Assembly: GCA_036346205.1 (NCBI GenBank)
Contig: JARFJB010001946.1
Span: 248,001 to 312,000 of the forward strand
Direction: 5' to 3'
Source of the DNA: Vesta saturnalis
Taxonomy: Eukaryota; Arthropoda; Insecta; Coleoptera; Lampyridae
Length of the DNA stretch: 64,000 bases
Position 1 is the stretch's first letter; each line of letters opens with the position of its first letter. The translations under genes were made by a program, and so were the position numbers. Below are positions 44,641-56,811 of this stretch, in pieces. The notes beneath the pieces were generated by a model. The model was given only the letters and a program-made list of their open reading frames with translations. It had not been told where the DNA came from and made no database searches.

Positions 44641-46816
44641 TTGCTTTCGGACCACAATAAGCCTTAAAACACATTATTTTATGAACCTGATATTACGAAC
44701 AGGAATTGCCAAAAATCACGGTTAGTACATATCTGTAGCTTATAGATAATCGTTATTTAGTGTATTTCTGACAGAATTACAACAGTAGGATACTTTATTT
44801 TCGCTAAGATCACTAGTCACATGTTAAAATACAAACATTAAACTAGCCTCAAAATCAGAATCAGCTGGTTATATATACTGTATGTGCTACAATCGAGAAA
44901 CCGGTCTGGTACACGTCATTTCCGTCTAATCTTTACCTGAACTTTCTGGAATCTTTAAAACTAGGTGGTACGTATGATTACCGATCGAGACGAAAGGGTT
45001 ACGGGGTCTCTACTTTCTTGGTGGAATTGCTGATCCTCCATCGAACGCTCCCCATAAACCGAAAAGGGGAATGTCTCCTACATGAGGGTAATACTTGGAA
45101 AGTGGAATACCTGGGGTGAACTAAAACCAGACAACTTAAAATTAGTTGTAAATAGAAGTGATTATTTTGTTTAGGTCTGTTTAATTAGTATTTTTAAGTT
45201 TAGGATATTACGACCTGTAAATGTAGACACATCGCAAATGATCAAGAGAAAACTTGTGCAATATCAAGTCGATATAAGGATATCAGGCTTTTGGGTTAAA
45301 GGTAGTGTTTATGGAACAAAAAGTAATTTGAGCTTCACTAAACATCAACTGCGTGTGAATGACGTTCATGGGATGTCCTTCCTTCAATAAATACAATTTC
45401 AAAATTTTGCATGTTCATCACAAACGACATTTTCAGTCATCAATCGGTATTGATATTTAATGTAATTTGGCTTTTTACTTTCGTTTTAATCAAGTATAAG
45501 TTTATTTATATATTTTGAGTGATATCTGCTATGAACAGATAGTGGCATTTGCAGTCGCCGGTGGCACCATCTATCTTGACATTATTTCACTAACATCTGT
45601 CACATTTGAATTAAATTTATAGTAGTAAAATCCAATGAATAGTAATTAAAAACTACACGGTAAACTTTCCTTTTCACTAAAAAGTAGAATAACACTAGAG
45701 TAAATCAAGGATTTCCCAAAAATATAATTGGCAATTATACGGTGAATTTCACTCAACATACGCTCTACACCTGTAGAGAAAATCCATCTACTTCGTTTTA
45801 AATAAAACGGATCGATACGGGGAAACCTAAATTTATGCAACCAAACATACACATCACTGTATTAACTGTGACTGTAAAAAAAACCAAATATTTTCATTAC
45901 CACTAATGTTTTAACCACAATATAATTCCACAATTTCTTTTATATAGTTATGTATTTCTCTAATCGTTTCAATATCGAGACACAATATAAAGTAGTTATG
46001 GTAACAAATCATTAAGGTAAAACGGCAAACTTGATGTAAATTATAATTCTTTATTTAAAACTGTCTGTTAAGGGGAGTCCATAAGATCAACGCGTTCGTC
46101 CATTAAAGGTATTTTCTGTTATGTTCATAAATTTCGAATATCTCCAAAACATCTAATTTGTCTTTTTTAGCACAAACGTAAAAATTTAATGTTGTTTTGT
46201 GATGTCATAAGTTGATTTTAAATGTTAATTTGATTTGTTATGTGTTTATATATGTAACATCTAATTATGAATTACAGAACGTGCAGCTCAATTTATAAAT
46301 ACCCGATTTCAAAATGTCGCTAGTTGAATCTTTAGCATTAAGTAAACATTTATGAACATTGGTATTAGTTTTGAAAGCTACTTTGTGCTCCTTGTTCTTT
46401 TGTAATATGTGGGCTACCTTTTCTGATATTTTGCGTTGCTAACCATTTGTTGTTTGGTAAAAGTAAATTTTCACTTATTTAATGTATTCCAAGGAAGAAA
46501 GAATAGAGATGGTGGGTTAACTGTCCTAAAATAATAGCTTAAGATGCGTAAGAAATGTATTTGCTGTAAATTATCATTCTATTGGGACAATTCAAAATAT
46601 AATTACGAAATTTTCCACAGACCACTGTTTGATACATAATCATAAAAAAAACATAAAAAAGGTACATATTCTTGCTAAGAAATTAAGTTAATTATCCTAT
46701 ATTATTGAATACTTGTTTCAGAATCTAACTGTAAAAAAATACTCAATGATGTGTATCAATAAGGGATATAATTTCAATTAATAAATCTCCAGCCGGCAAG
46801 TAGCACAATTTTTACC
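44641..46816. other. Intron sequence, no gene recognised
   Basis: AT-rich. 46071-46090 has TTAAGGGGAGTCC, which could be a terminus of a TTAA-targeting element, but no partner end was found. 45646-45852 is open on the minus strand without recognisable content. Confidence 0.4.
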
Positions 46817-49350
46817 ATGAGTGTTCATTCTGTGATTAATGATTGTAACATCCGTGGTATCAGGTCTAATCTTAATGCTGTTCACCTTGAACCTGGCATT
46901 CTGTTTCTATCAGAAACACGTCTCCTTGAAAAGTTCGATTCACCCGATTTGTAGTTTCCTCAGATATAAGCGACAAGTAGATCAAGTAAAACATCGCTTG
47001 CAAAAGCTTTCCTTCATTAAAGGAAAACAAAAATTCGATCTTATTTGGTTCAAACATTCCGGTCCTAAATTTTTTGAAATTCGACTATTACACATGTTGG
47101 TCTCCAAATGACCGTAACTTTCAAAACTTCTTGCCTTAGTGTGAAATTGATCTTTTGTCTCAGCCTCAATTTTGGATGATTTCAATGTACATAACTCTAA
47201 CTGGCTTCAGTTTTCATGTACGGCTGGTCATATTTGAAAAATATTTACTGTTTCATGTGATTTTATACAAGCGATTTTTGAATCCACTATAATCCCTGAT
47301 ACCCACTTCACATCTGCCAGACCTCTTTCTTACATCAAACCTACTTGTTTATAAAACATCAGTTTGTTACAACTAAGTCTATCTGACTATTGCCTAATAG
47401 AAATAACTTCTACTGTCCGAAATTCCATTCTGTGGTGTTTTAAGTCACCTCCATGGAGTGATCTATGAGATTTACTTGCAACCTTCCCATGACGCGAATA
47501 TTCTATTTCGAACATTGCTTTTTCAGTACTTGAATTCACCCTCATGTGCATGTGCATTCCCAAAAAACACAATCGTACAGGTTATTCTTGTTCCCAGCAC
47601 TGGTTCCACTGGGTTTGTGCTGATACAATATTTTGTCAAGTGGAAACCTAATGAAACGGTCGAGAGTTATCCGGAGTACGTTGGTGCTAAAAATATCTGC
47701 AAAACTGTTATCGTTAAAGCTAAAAAGCTAAAAATGCAATGAACTAGTCCCTTTGGTAATTGTAAATTTTGGTCTTTAGCTAAAGCCATCAGTAAAAACA
47801 TTGTTACATCTTTATCACCCCCCCCCTCCCATGACATCTGTTGACGAATCTCTAGTAGCTGACCATAGATACAACCAATCTTTGTGTGGATTTATTTGCA
47901 TCAAACTCGTGTTTGAAGAATTCTGGAAAAGATGTGCCAGTAGTCCATTCTGCTTCATACGCTACAAGCTCCTATCTGCCAGCTTAGTTCCAATAAGGCG
48001 ACTGGCCCAGAAGGTACCCTAGCAATTGCCTTAAGGTTTCCCCGAACTTGAACCAGTGCTATCTAATGTCTATTTGATCTCTATGTATTCTAGTGAATTT
48101 CGTTGATCATTGTAGTTAACAAATGTTCCACCTATTCCCAAAATGAGTGTCAAAACCGACGCCTCTAACAACCGACGAATTGTCATTACTTCCATTTTGT
48201 CTAAAATCAAGGAAAAGGCCATCTATCTTTCTTTGATTCTAATAAACTCCTTATTGAGCACAAATATGGCTTCAAACAGAGTCGTTCAACAGGTAATCTG
48301 TTTTTATATCTGAACCAAACTTTGATTAAGTTTAGCATAAGTGTTTAAGGCTCGAGAATTGAGTTTTTAGTTTTCTTGCTAAAAGACGAATATGTGTTGT
48401 TGGTAATGGCTTCTTTTCAAAAGAAGTTGGAATTAACGTGAGCGTAGCAGAGGGGTTAGTGGTAGCTCCTATGCTTCTTGTGCTATACATCAATGCTTTC
48501 ATTTCTTCAAAGACTAATCCGATCGATTGTTTTTCAGACGACAGCATTCTTTGTTGTAATTCATTTCAGTCACTCATATTAATCCACCTCCTATTTCAAA
48601 TCAAGATAATAAAGCCATTTCAATCATGCAGACATTCAACATATTCTTGAATCAGGAAGTAATAATGTAGTTAAATTGAATGGTAACAAAACTCAGTGTT
48701 GCCCTGTGCTCGCCAAAAAAGATCGACTATTTCCTGTTGTAAATATGACTTTCAGATCTTAAGTTTTCAGACCCTATTATTATGTTAGGAATGACTGTAT
48801 CTGCAAATCTATCATGAGTTGACCAACTTCTGTCAGTTACTCGTAAAATAGGCTTTTTGTACAGATCTAAGCAATACTTTTCCTCCCGACAGCTTTTTCT
48901 GCTATGTAAGACCTAAATTCGACCTCATCTAGAATATAATTATCACCTCTGGGTTGGTGCTCACAATACGCTTTCGATATCGTTCGCCATGTTCAAAGAA
49001 GAGCGATTAGGTTTAAACATAATCCGTCCTTAACTTCTGACATACAGTACCTTGAGTATAGTAGAATAGATTGATTTCTTTCTTTGCACTATCGGTATTA
49101 CAACGGTTATTGTGCTGCTGAATTTCATTCTTTGATACTATCTCGGGCTACCTTTGCTAGATATACTCGGTTCGTTCATTCAAGCAGTGCAGTGCAAACT
49201 TTCAATTGGCCTACCAAAGAGGCGCAATCCACGTTCTTCTACAAGGTTTTTGAATCTGGAATGATCTTGCAAATTCCTGTTTTCCACTCGCATATAAAAG
49301 TTAAGGTAGCCGTTAAGCTAAACTTACGCGTTCAGGACAACGATTATTAA
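46817..49350 (+). pseudogene. CR1-like LINE, copy B, decayed but 5'-longer
   Basis: It belongs to the same family as 40960-43110: compare 'EYVGAKNICKTVIVKAKKLK' here with EYVGARNICKGVITKTKKL there, and 'HYRYYNGYCAAEFHSLI' with YYRYYNDYCAGELHSLI. This copy also keeps the AP endonuclease, starting at ATG 46817 ('NIRGIRSNLNAVHLEP', 'LFLSETRLLEKF'), then 'DDFNVHNSNWLQFS' (GDFNxHN motif with Gly replaced), and 'IIPDTHFTSARPLSYIKP'. RT fragments follow, including 'DCFSDDSILCC' at the position of FADD. Dozens of frameshifts and stops show it is much older than copy A. Confidence 0.8.
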
Positions 49351-51787
49351 ACAAGAAGCAACCTTGAAGTGCAAAATAAATTTTACAGTTCTGTAGCTCA
49401 AACTTTATTTGTACGTCACAATCTGAAAAAATGTTGCAGTTAAAAAGTTTTACTTCTAATTAATTATGTTAAGGATTTAAAATATGGAAATATTTTATTA
49501 TCAAAATGAAAACGCTATTCAAAGGCAATTTTCCATTTACTGTTCAGCATGAAATTTTATAATGAAAAATGTTAATTTTTGTAATGGAAACAGAAAAATT
49601 CGTTTCATTTGTTAAACAATATTTTAATAACATCGTGAGAATTATTTAAAATTAGAATTTTTTGCAAAAATTATGAAAATATTAAATAATTAACTATTTC
49701 AGAATAAAATCTTGATTATATGGGGCAGTGGGTACCGAACCGCGTTATCATATTCGTGGGAACTTTTTAAGACGTTATGGTTCGTTGAGCTAAGACGTTT
49801 CCATATGTTATAAAAGTAAACTTTATGAAACATCCCTTTTACCGGAATTTACTAACTTCCTGCTCATTTTCAATTTACACAATTTTCACGTCCTTATGCG
49901 GTTTCTACGAACGGTTTGTGTTTGATTATATAGTGACCGTTATGGTTTTATGCCTGTACCTGTTGATAGTTCTTGATCTATATGATTTACGAAGATGAGA
50001 GGTACTTTGAGGCGAAGTAAACACGTTAAAGATGATGAATGTTTTGTTTATGGCTTCTGCGGTTTAACTGGATCTTGTTTTAGTACCTTTCTTCTAGTAG
50101 AAGTTTTCCTTCATTTATTGTGTAATCACCTTTTTTTCGATGTCATTGTAATCACATTTTGAAATTAATAACATTCATCAATTTTATAACGGATATATTT
50201 GCGTGTACGGTAACAGGTGTTGTATTCAAAGAAACGAAGTTCTTAAGCAGTTCCCACACTGGCTACCCTCTTTTATTTAACGTTCTTTGTTAAATTATTT
50301 GTAAAATCAATTACGTTTAAAGAATATTAATGGAATATTGTTGAGGTAAAAAATAAATCAGAATAGGAAGCTGCAAAAAGCATTTGTCGTGCCGCAATCG
50401 ACTGACATGTGACAGACAGAACACACGCACTTGGCATTGAGCCCCACATGGTAGTGATACATACAGATTACATACAGGGGAATTGACGCAAGATAGACAT
50501 AGGACAGTGCTACTGTCGTGTCAAACCCCGACGCCCATTTATGTTCAATTAATGTTGATGTGTTTTGATCAAACTGATCGCTTTGTTTTCTCTTTCAAGC
50601 AGCAAACTAAGTTGCATCATCTAACGATCGAACGTGATCGATTTTACATTGCCTCTAATATCTAACTGCTTTGTATAAAGCTATTTCAAATCTGATGGAA
50701 TTACGTTTCAAATCAATCCACTTAGAGAAATATTAATCATTTATTTCTATAAACGATGTTATTGACTTCTTCACATTCTAACGTTTGTTATGGTTTGGAA
50801 CATATAGGTATAATAAATTTAGCAATGAAATAAAATAGAAAGAAAAACATACAATTTACATTTTAAGCTATAGTGTTTCTCTTTCTGTTACAAATTAACA
50901 AGAAAGTTAAATATTCCTTAAAATAAACCTGAAAAGGCTTATTTTTAACTTTCCATAAATGTATATTATGTTTAACACGGTTTTAAATGTTATCAATTAA
51001 TTTAATTTTAAAGATAATATCTATATATGGAAATAACCATAATTAACATTCTTAACTACCGATCATTTTAAAGATTTTTAACTTAAGATCAAGCCATAAT
51101 TTCAATTAGGGAAATGTTTATTTCTCTTTAAATACCTAACTTTTTTGTGCTGAGATAGATTTGAATACCGAATACAAAAAACAAACAAAAAAACAAATTT
51201 TATTTCTTGGGAAAGACAGATTAGAAATACGAGCAATTAGAAACAGTCAGGATTTAGTTGGCAGTGATAATTATAGTGAAGTGAAACATAAAATTACAAG
51301 AACAACGGTATCTCTAGTTTTGAAAATGAAATTATATTAAACAACAATTGTTGAGTGTAATTATATTACTTTTTACGAATTTTTTGCAAGGAAAACAACT
51401 TAGAAGTCTAGGAATAAATTAGCTTTTTTAAATGTTTAAATGTTTCCAGCGTTGGTTTTACTCATTATTCATTTATCTCGGTTATCTGCCATCGTTTTCA
51501 TCTCTTTCAAGACAATCTTAACTCTCCTTTCTTCCCGTACTCGCATTCCATTTTCACATTTCCTTCCATTTTATCTCTCTACAAACAGCTTCTTTTCAAA
51601 ATAACCCCTACCATTACTTTGTCTTCTTACAATAGTTTGCAACACTGTTCTTTCTTGCAGTACCTCTCCATTCTTTTTCGCTTTTCAGTTAATTCATACA
51701 CGCACACATCTCCAGTGCTTTTAGTGTTTTTTCACCACGTTTCACAGTTATATAATATACTACACAATACAATAGTATATTATACAA
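49351..51787. other. AT-rich intron sequence, no gene
   Basis: No coding signal or transposon recognised over 2.4 kb. 51490-51720 is pyrimidine-rich on the plus strand. Confidence 0.5.
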
Positions 51788-51891
51788 CGAGCATATAAGA
51801 GCGGCTATTAACCACGAGAACGATGTTGCGGAACGAGCCGCAGACGAGTGGAGCAACTCGTTCGAGTGATTAATACCCCTTATATGCGAGC
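51788..51891. repeat. GC-richer imperfect palindrome (~104 bp)
   Basis: GAGCATATAAGAGCGGCTAT at the left pairs with ATACCCCTTATATGCGAGC at the right, and nested complementary words (ACGAG/CTCGT, GCGGAACGAGCCGC) fill the middle. It is much GC-richer than its surroundings. It may be the terminus of an unidentified element into which the MULE inserted. Confidence 0.55.
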
Positions 51892-52288
51892 TGTATACTA
51901 TGATCTACTCCATTATTATAAGCTGTATGCTATGATCTACTCTGGTTTCGCCCGTTCTGGTTTCGTCCGATAGGCAAATTTTACCTGTTTGAACCTTATT
52001 TATTCTGGTTTCGTCCGCATTAGAAAAATTATATATTAAGAATTCTGGTTTCGTCTGATAAGGATGTTATAATGCAGTTTATCTTCATGATCATTTAATA
52101 TTTTCAAGAAATCTCCATTAACGTAATACTATAGGTATGGTTGTTGATTATTAGTGATAGGGATTAAGGGTTTTTCCCTAATGGCCGGTAACCGTATACC
52201 TACAGTATAAAGATGCATGCCGTCAATTCTTTCACTCAATTAGTGATTTACAGTCAAAGTAAATATCGCTCATTGAGCTATTAGTGAA

Positions 52289-53575
52289 ATGGAAGTCAAA
52301 TATAATAAAAAAAGAGTGAAAAAATCTGAAATATTATGGTCATGTATTAATAGAAGTTGCAACGGGAACATTAAAACGAATTGTGCCATATCAGAAGTTT
52401 TACATCACAAAGAATACTCAATATGTGCACCAGATATTGCAAGAAACGAAGTTCTGATTTGTATATCGAATGCCAAAAAAATAATACGTGTGCCCCGATC
52501 ACACAAATTTATGAAGAAGAAGTAATAAAAAGTGCTGGCGATAAAGGACTTGATTTCGTTACGTCAATTCCAAGATTTCATAGTGTAAAACATCAACTTT
52601 ATTCGGTGAGACATGCAAGTTTAGGAGTGCAGAGTTTACCGCAACATCGACAGGAGATCGTGGTTTCAGAAATTTACAAAAAATTTGTTATCTTTAATAC
52701 TGAAACGCAGGACAGAATTATGGTATTTGGAAATATATTAGACTTGTTAAGAGGCAAAATTGTTTTTTGTGATGGTACTTTTAAAAGCTGTCCGAAGCTT
52801 TTTGATCAACTGTACACCCTTCACATGGATTTGAATAGTACGGAAGAAAAAACTTGTATTGCGCCAGTTATTTATGCTCTACTGCCAGACAGAAAAGAAG
52901 ACACCTACAAAAGATTTTTTCAAATTTTAAAAGAAAAGGTTCCCGATTCTACAGTTCAACAATTTCACGTTGATTTTAAAACAGCTGCCATAAATGGTTT
53001 TTTGGAAGTTTTTCCTGATACACATCAAAAGGATGCAATGTTCACTTTAACCAGGCACTATGGAGAAAAATTCAACAGCTTGGGCTTGTTGTAGGTTATA
53101 AAGAAAGTGGAGATATAAAAAGACATTTAAGAATGTGCACAGCCTTGGCACATTTGTCCCCTCAATTTATTGACGATGGTTGGCTGCAAATTCTCCAGAT
53201 ACAGAGAAAATTGCAAAATTCAATTATTATTTCGTTGAACAGTGGTTGGACCCCCCCTCCCCCAAATATTGGGTTTGTTTTAAAAGTCGTCATCGTACTA
53301 CCAATGCTGTAGAAGGATGGCATTCGACACTAAATAAAAAATGTGAAAAAAGTTATCCAAATATTTACGAAGTCATGAAATTAATTTACGAGGATTCACT
53401 ACATTATAAAGTAATCACTGAACAAGATGAAATAATGATGACTACACCGAAACGGCCAAAAAAATATTTGGATTTAGATAAAAGAATTAAAAATACCATA
53501 AATGCATTTGTGCAACAAGAAATAAACTTGGAACAAACTTTAAATAGATTGACGTACATTGTAAAATATGATTAA
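52289..53575 (+). pseudogene. MULE transposase with FLYWCH-like zinc finger
   Basis: The start ATG 52289 gives a FLYWCH-like domain: 'ILWSCINRSCNGNIKTNC' and a His-rich end. After a frameshift near 52495 come 'QIYEEEVIKSAGDKG', then the catalytic domain: 'KIVFCDGTFKSCPKLFDQLY' (first Asp), 'FHVDFKTAAINGFLEVFP' (second Asp), a frameshift near 53035 into 'GCNVHFNQALWRKIQQLGL' (the family's GCxFHFxQ block), another near 53175, and 'HRTTNAVEGWHSTLNKKCEK' (catalytic Glu). The end is 53575. All three acidic residues are present and only three frameshifts separate it from an open frame, so decay is recent. The enzyme would excise and insert the element. Confidence 0.88.
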
Positions 53576-53576
53576 A

Positions 53577-53745
53577 AATAATAAAATACATACAAAAAAT
53601 TTAAAAAAAACAATACCAAAAAAATTAAAAACAGCAAAACAAAAAATTAAAATAACCAAAACAAAAAAAAATAAAAAAACAATACAAAAAAATTTAAAAA
53701 CAACAAAAACCAAAAAAATAATAAAAAAAAACACCTTTTAAATAC
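53577..53745 (+). repeat. A-rich, nearly G-free low-complexity tract
   Basis: About 170 bases of A with scattered C and T and almost no G lie immediately after the MULE stop. They consist of imperfect repeats of words like 'aacaatacaaaaaaattt'. They lie inside the element's 3' untranslated part. Confidence 0.85.
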
Positions 53746-54277
53746 ACCAAAGTTTATATTATATTTATAAACCTTGCCAGTCCTAAGTCTGGATTAAGTG
53801 TGAAGGGCAGATGGTTTTATTATTTTTCTTGCGATACGGTGTTTTTCTTAAAAAGAGATATATTTCATTAGTGTGATAAAAAGGAAATCGGACGAAACCA
53901 GAAGTAAATTTCTATTTTGTCAGATAAACAATAAAATAGCGGACGAAACAGGAATCGGACGAAACCAGAATGGACGAAACCAGAAAACATCTATACTATG
54001 CTTTGTCCACGACTAAAAATATTTTTAATTTAATTCAAATACTTATTTCATTTAAAATTAACACGGACATGTTGATCTGTCAAATATAACGAAAATGTAA
54101 ATTATTTGTTTTCAGTTGTTTGATAAAATAAAATAAATCTAGTTATCATCAAAAACACATCAGTTTAAGAGGAATTAACATTTAAAATATTAACCATAAA
54201 TTATAAGGAAATTTTATTCATTAACATTTATATTAATTACAAATTTAGAACAATTTTTTTATATTTAATTCTGGCAC

Positions 54278-55190
54278 TTAATTTAGTTTAATATCCTGTA
54301 ATTCACCGATATTTGCTTCATTAATAACATTACTGCTGCTAATATTTATAATTGCATTAGAAATATTGTTAGCAGTATTCTCTTTATTTTGTGTGGATTC
54401 ATTACCGTAACCTTCTGCTACCGTTGTGGACTTCTAACCTCCATGCCTTTTCAAGGTAGTAATATCAACACCCGAATCTAAAATCGTAGCGGAAGTTCTC
54501 CCGAAACTATGTTCAGAGTAGTTTTCTGGGTTTGGTGGTTTCAAAAAATTAGCAATATCTCTACCCATTTTTATAAAGGAATTAACGATAATTTTTTGTT
54601 TTGTTAATTTTTCGTTTCTCATCAGGAGAAAAAACTGTCACTTATCACTTCTCGCTTTAATATATACTCTTTACACATTTCGTAAAACTCGCCAGTTATT
54701 GTAAATTTGCGTATAATTTTTGTTTTTGTGTTAGGGACTGTAACAAGTAGTGTTGTACCCAAATCTCGAATTTCGACCATTTTCATGTTATATAGTTCAA
54801 TTGAACGGCAAGCACCAATTATTCCCATTACTAATGCGATCTAGAAAAGATATACGGTTAGTTTAACGCTTACTTTTGTTGGAAGATATTTATTATCTGG
54901 CGTAGACTTCAAAAATTTGTTTGTATCCTCTGAAACTAAAAGTGTTTGCTTTTTTTGGAACTGATCCTCCCGACTGCCGTTTTAATACACTTTAGTTTAT
55001 GCTTATTGTCCTTTTGAGCATTGAATATGGTGACCACAATGTAGAATAGTGGTGTAATACATTTAGCTCGCAAAGTAAGCACGGATTGCAGATTCAGATG
55101 TAGATTCCACTGTTTTATCACTTTCCATTTACAAAACGTCTCGTATGCGCTCAAGTAAACTTTTTGGACTTACTTGGTAAATGGAGGGAT
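54278..55190 (-). pseudogene. Crypton-type tyrosine recombinase, almost complete catalytic domain
   Basis: On the minus strand: degraded N-terminal SAM-like region ('SAYETFCKWKV', 'AVGRISSKKSK'), then 'SEDTNKFLKSTPDNKYLPTK', a 33-nt GT-AG insertion (54841-54873), and the catalytic domain 'IALVMGIIGACRSIELYNM' (first catalytic Arg), 'LLVTVPNTKTKIIRKFTITG', a frameshift near 54630, 'NYSEHSFGRTSATILDSGVD' (HxxR), 'ITTLKRHGG' (His), a TAG in place of the usual Trp, then 'KSTTVAEGYGNES' with the Tyr nucleophile, and a stop at 54278. All catalytic residues (R, HxxR, H, Y) are visible. It belongs to a different subfamily from 20342-21392. Confidence 0.8.
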
Positions 55191-55529
55191 GCTATTGCAG
55201 CTGCTTGCCAAACATCGGGTGGCGTTAATGTTAACTGCGCTTTAGAAGTAGACGGAATATCCAAATTACTTTAGTTTTTTTAGGAAATTTAGTGTTTAGT
55301 GTAGATTTGCGAGTGAACTAAATTTAATTAAAATTACAGAAAAATGATGCATGATTGTTAAATCGACGTTTATATGGTAACAAATAAATGTGCATGGCCA
55401 AGTCGTTTCGATTTTATTCAAACGTTAGTATTATTCGCAAATGCGTGAACGTCTAGAGAGAGAAGAGATTAATTCTTTTACAAACCGACACTCATCAAAA
55501 ACTATTTATAATTAATTTTTCATAATTTC
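55191..55529. other. Intron sequence between elements
   Basis: No gene. It possibly includes the 5' end of the Crypton-type element. Confidence 0.4.
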
Positions 55530-56345
55530 ATTGTCGTCGTGCGGCCGTCAGTGATGAATTTGGTGAAGGTCGACTGAAATCGGTTGTGATTCTAAAAACA
55601 TGATTGTAGAAGATCAATGTAACGTACCGCGAGATAGATGTATCAATTGACATATCGTAGACTGCAATACATTCGATTCTGCATCAACAATTAGCAGTCA
55701 GAAAGATCCGTTCCCGATAAATTTCGCATAATTTGGCTGGACCTCAAAACGGGCTGGTGTTAAATGGTGTAAGGTAACGCTTAAAAAATTCGACTGAGAA
55801 ACTGCAATATCCGTCCACAACATCGTTAGAAACTTGGATATAGTCGTATGAACCGGAAACTAAGCCACAGTTCATTGTTTGAGTTGAGATGAACCGAATC
55901 CCACAAAAGTTGTTCGTTCACGAAGCACTTCCAAGAAAATTGTCGCTTGTTCCTTCAATTGTACTGGACATGTCGCAATATTGCTTTAGAAGATCGAAGA
56001 ACAGTAAACGCTGAATGATGTATAATAATTTGTTTACCAGAAGTCATCAATGAAATTAAGAGAAACGTCGCATCGTTCCGCATCATCACAACGTCAGCTA
56101 TCATATAGAACGTCGAACAATTGATTATTTGAAGGAGAAAACATTGAATTAATATCTCATTACTCACATTTACCAGATTTATCGCCTAACGACTTTTTTT
56201 CATGCATGGACAGCGATTTTCATCACCTCAAGAAGCTTAAAAGCCTTTGATAAGCATGTTTTGGGGATACCAACCTTTGAGTGGAAAAATGCTTGGTTTG
56301 AACGCATGCACAACTGCATAAAGCGAATATTTTGAAAAGCAATTA
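55530..56345 (+). pseudogene. Mariner transposase remnant (copy 3)
   Basis: Fragments in order: 'SDEFGEGRLKSVV' (55545), 'VTYREIDVSIDIS', 'AIHSILHQQLAVRKIRSR', 'WIxSYEPETKPQ' (55835; DETW context largely lost), 'HIERRTIDYLKEK' and 'HLPDLSPNDFF' near 56170, the third acidic position of the DD34D signature. A short C terminus ends near 56345. Frameshifts are frequent. The wording differs from the other mariners and indicates a third lineage. Confidence 0.75.
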
Positions 56346-56735
56346 TAACTGTTGTTCCAATTTCTTTCTTCCCTAATATTTGTAACTATTTAAAAGGCAG
56401 TCCTCCTATACGTGTTCCAGCTTTACTCTCTTAACCTACATCTCTAATCCTGCTTCCTCTTTTACCCTCAATACTTTACTTTTTATAGTTTATCCTGGAT
56501 CCGCATATATTTTTTATTCTCTCTAGTTGATTTCTTTTAAATGTCGAGATCATGTGGTCAGAAAATCGGATCCAAGTTATTCTTTTCCTATAATCCTTAC
56601 CCCTATACTTCTTTTCGGGCATTCTCCCGCAATATGTTTCACGTACTAGGTGGATCAAAGAATTTGGAGTAATCCTAAGAGATGGCGTTAGTATGTACTA
56701 ATGTGAACCATTCATATAAAGCTTCATTCTTCATT
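56346..56735. other. Spacer with no recognised content
   Basis: AT-rich. The last ~30 bases may belong to the next mariner. Confidence 0.4.
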
Positions 56736-56811
56736 AGACGCCTGTCAAATTTGAGCTATTTTCGTTTACGCATTTACAAGTTACAGCAGTGAGAAGTAAC
56801 CAATCTTTTTA

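Larger units (their letters stand above)
51941..53984 (+). mobile_element. Mutator-like (MULE) transposon with motif-repeat ends
   Basis: The ends consist of repeats of the word TTCTGGTTTCGTCCG (left: about 51941, 51955, 52003 and 52042) and its inverse CGGACGAAACCAGAA (right: 53890, then three or four copies at 53942-53984). A FLYWCH/MULE transposase lies between them. An A-rich, almost G-free tract (53577-53745) follows the coding part. The target duplication could not be identified. This is a whole, only lightly decayed element. Confidence 0.85.

Noticed and set aside
46071..46090. TTAAGGGGAG as a Kolobok or piggyBac terminus
   Set aside because: No inverted partner end or duplicated TTAA at a sensible distance.
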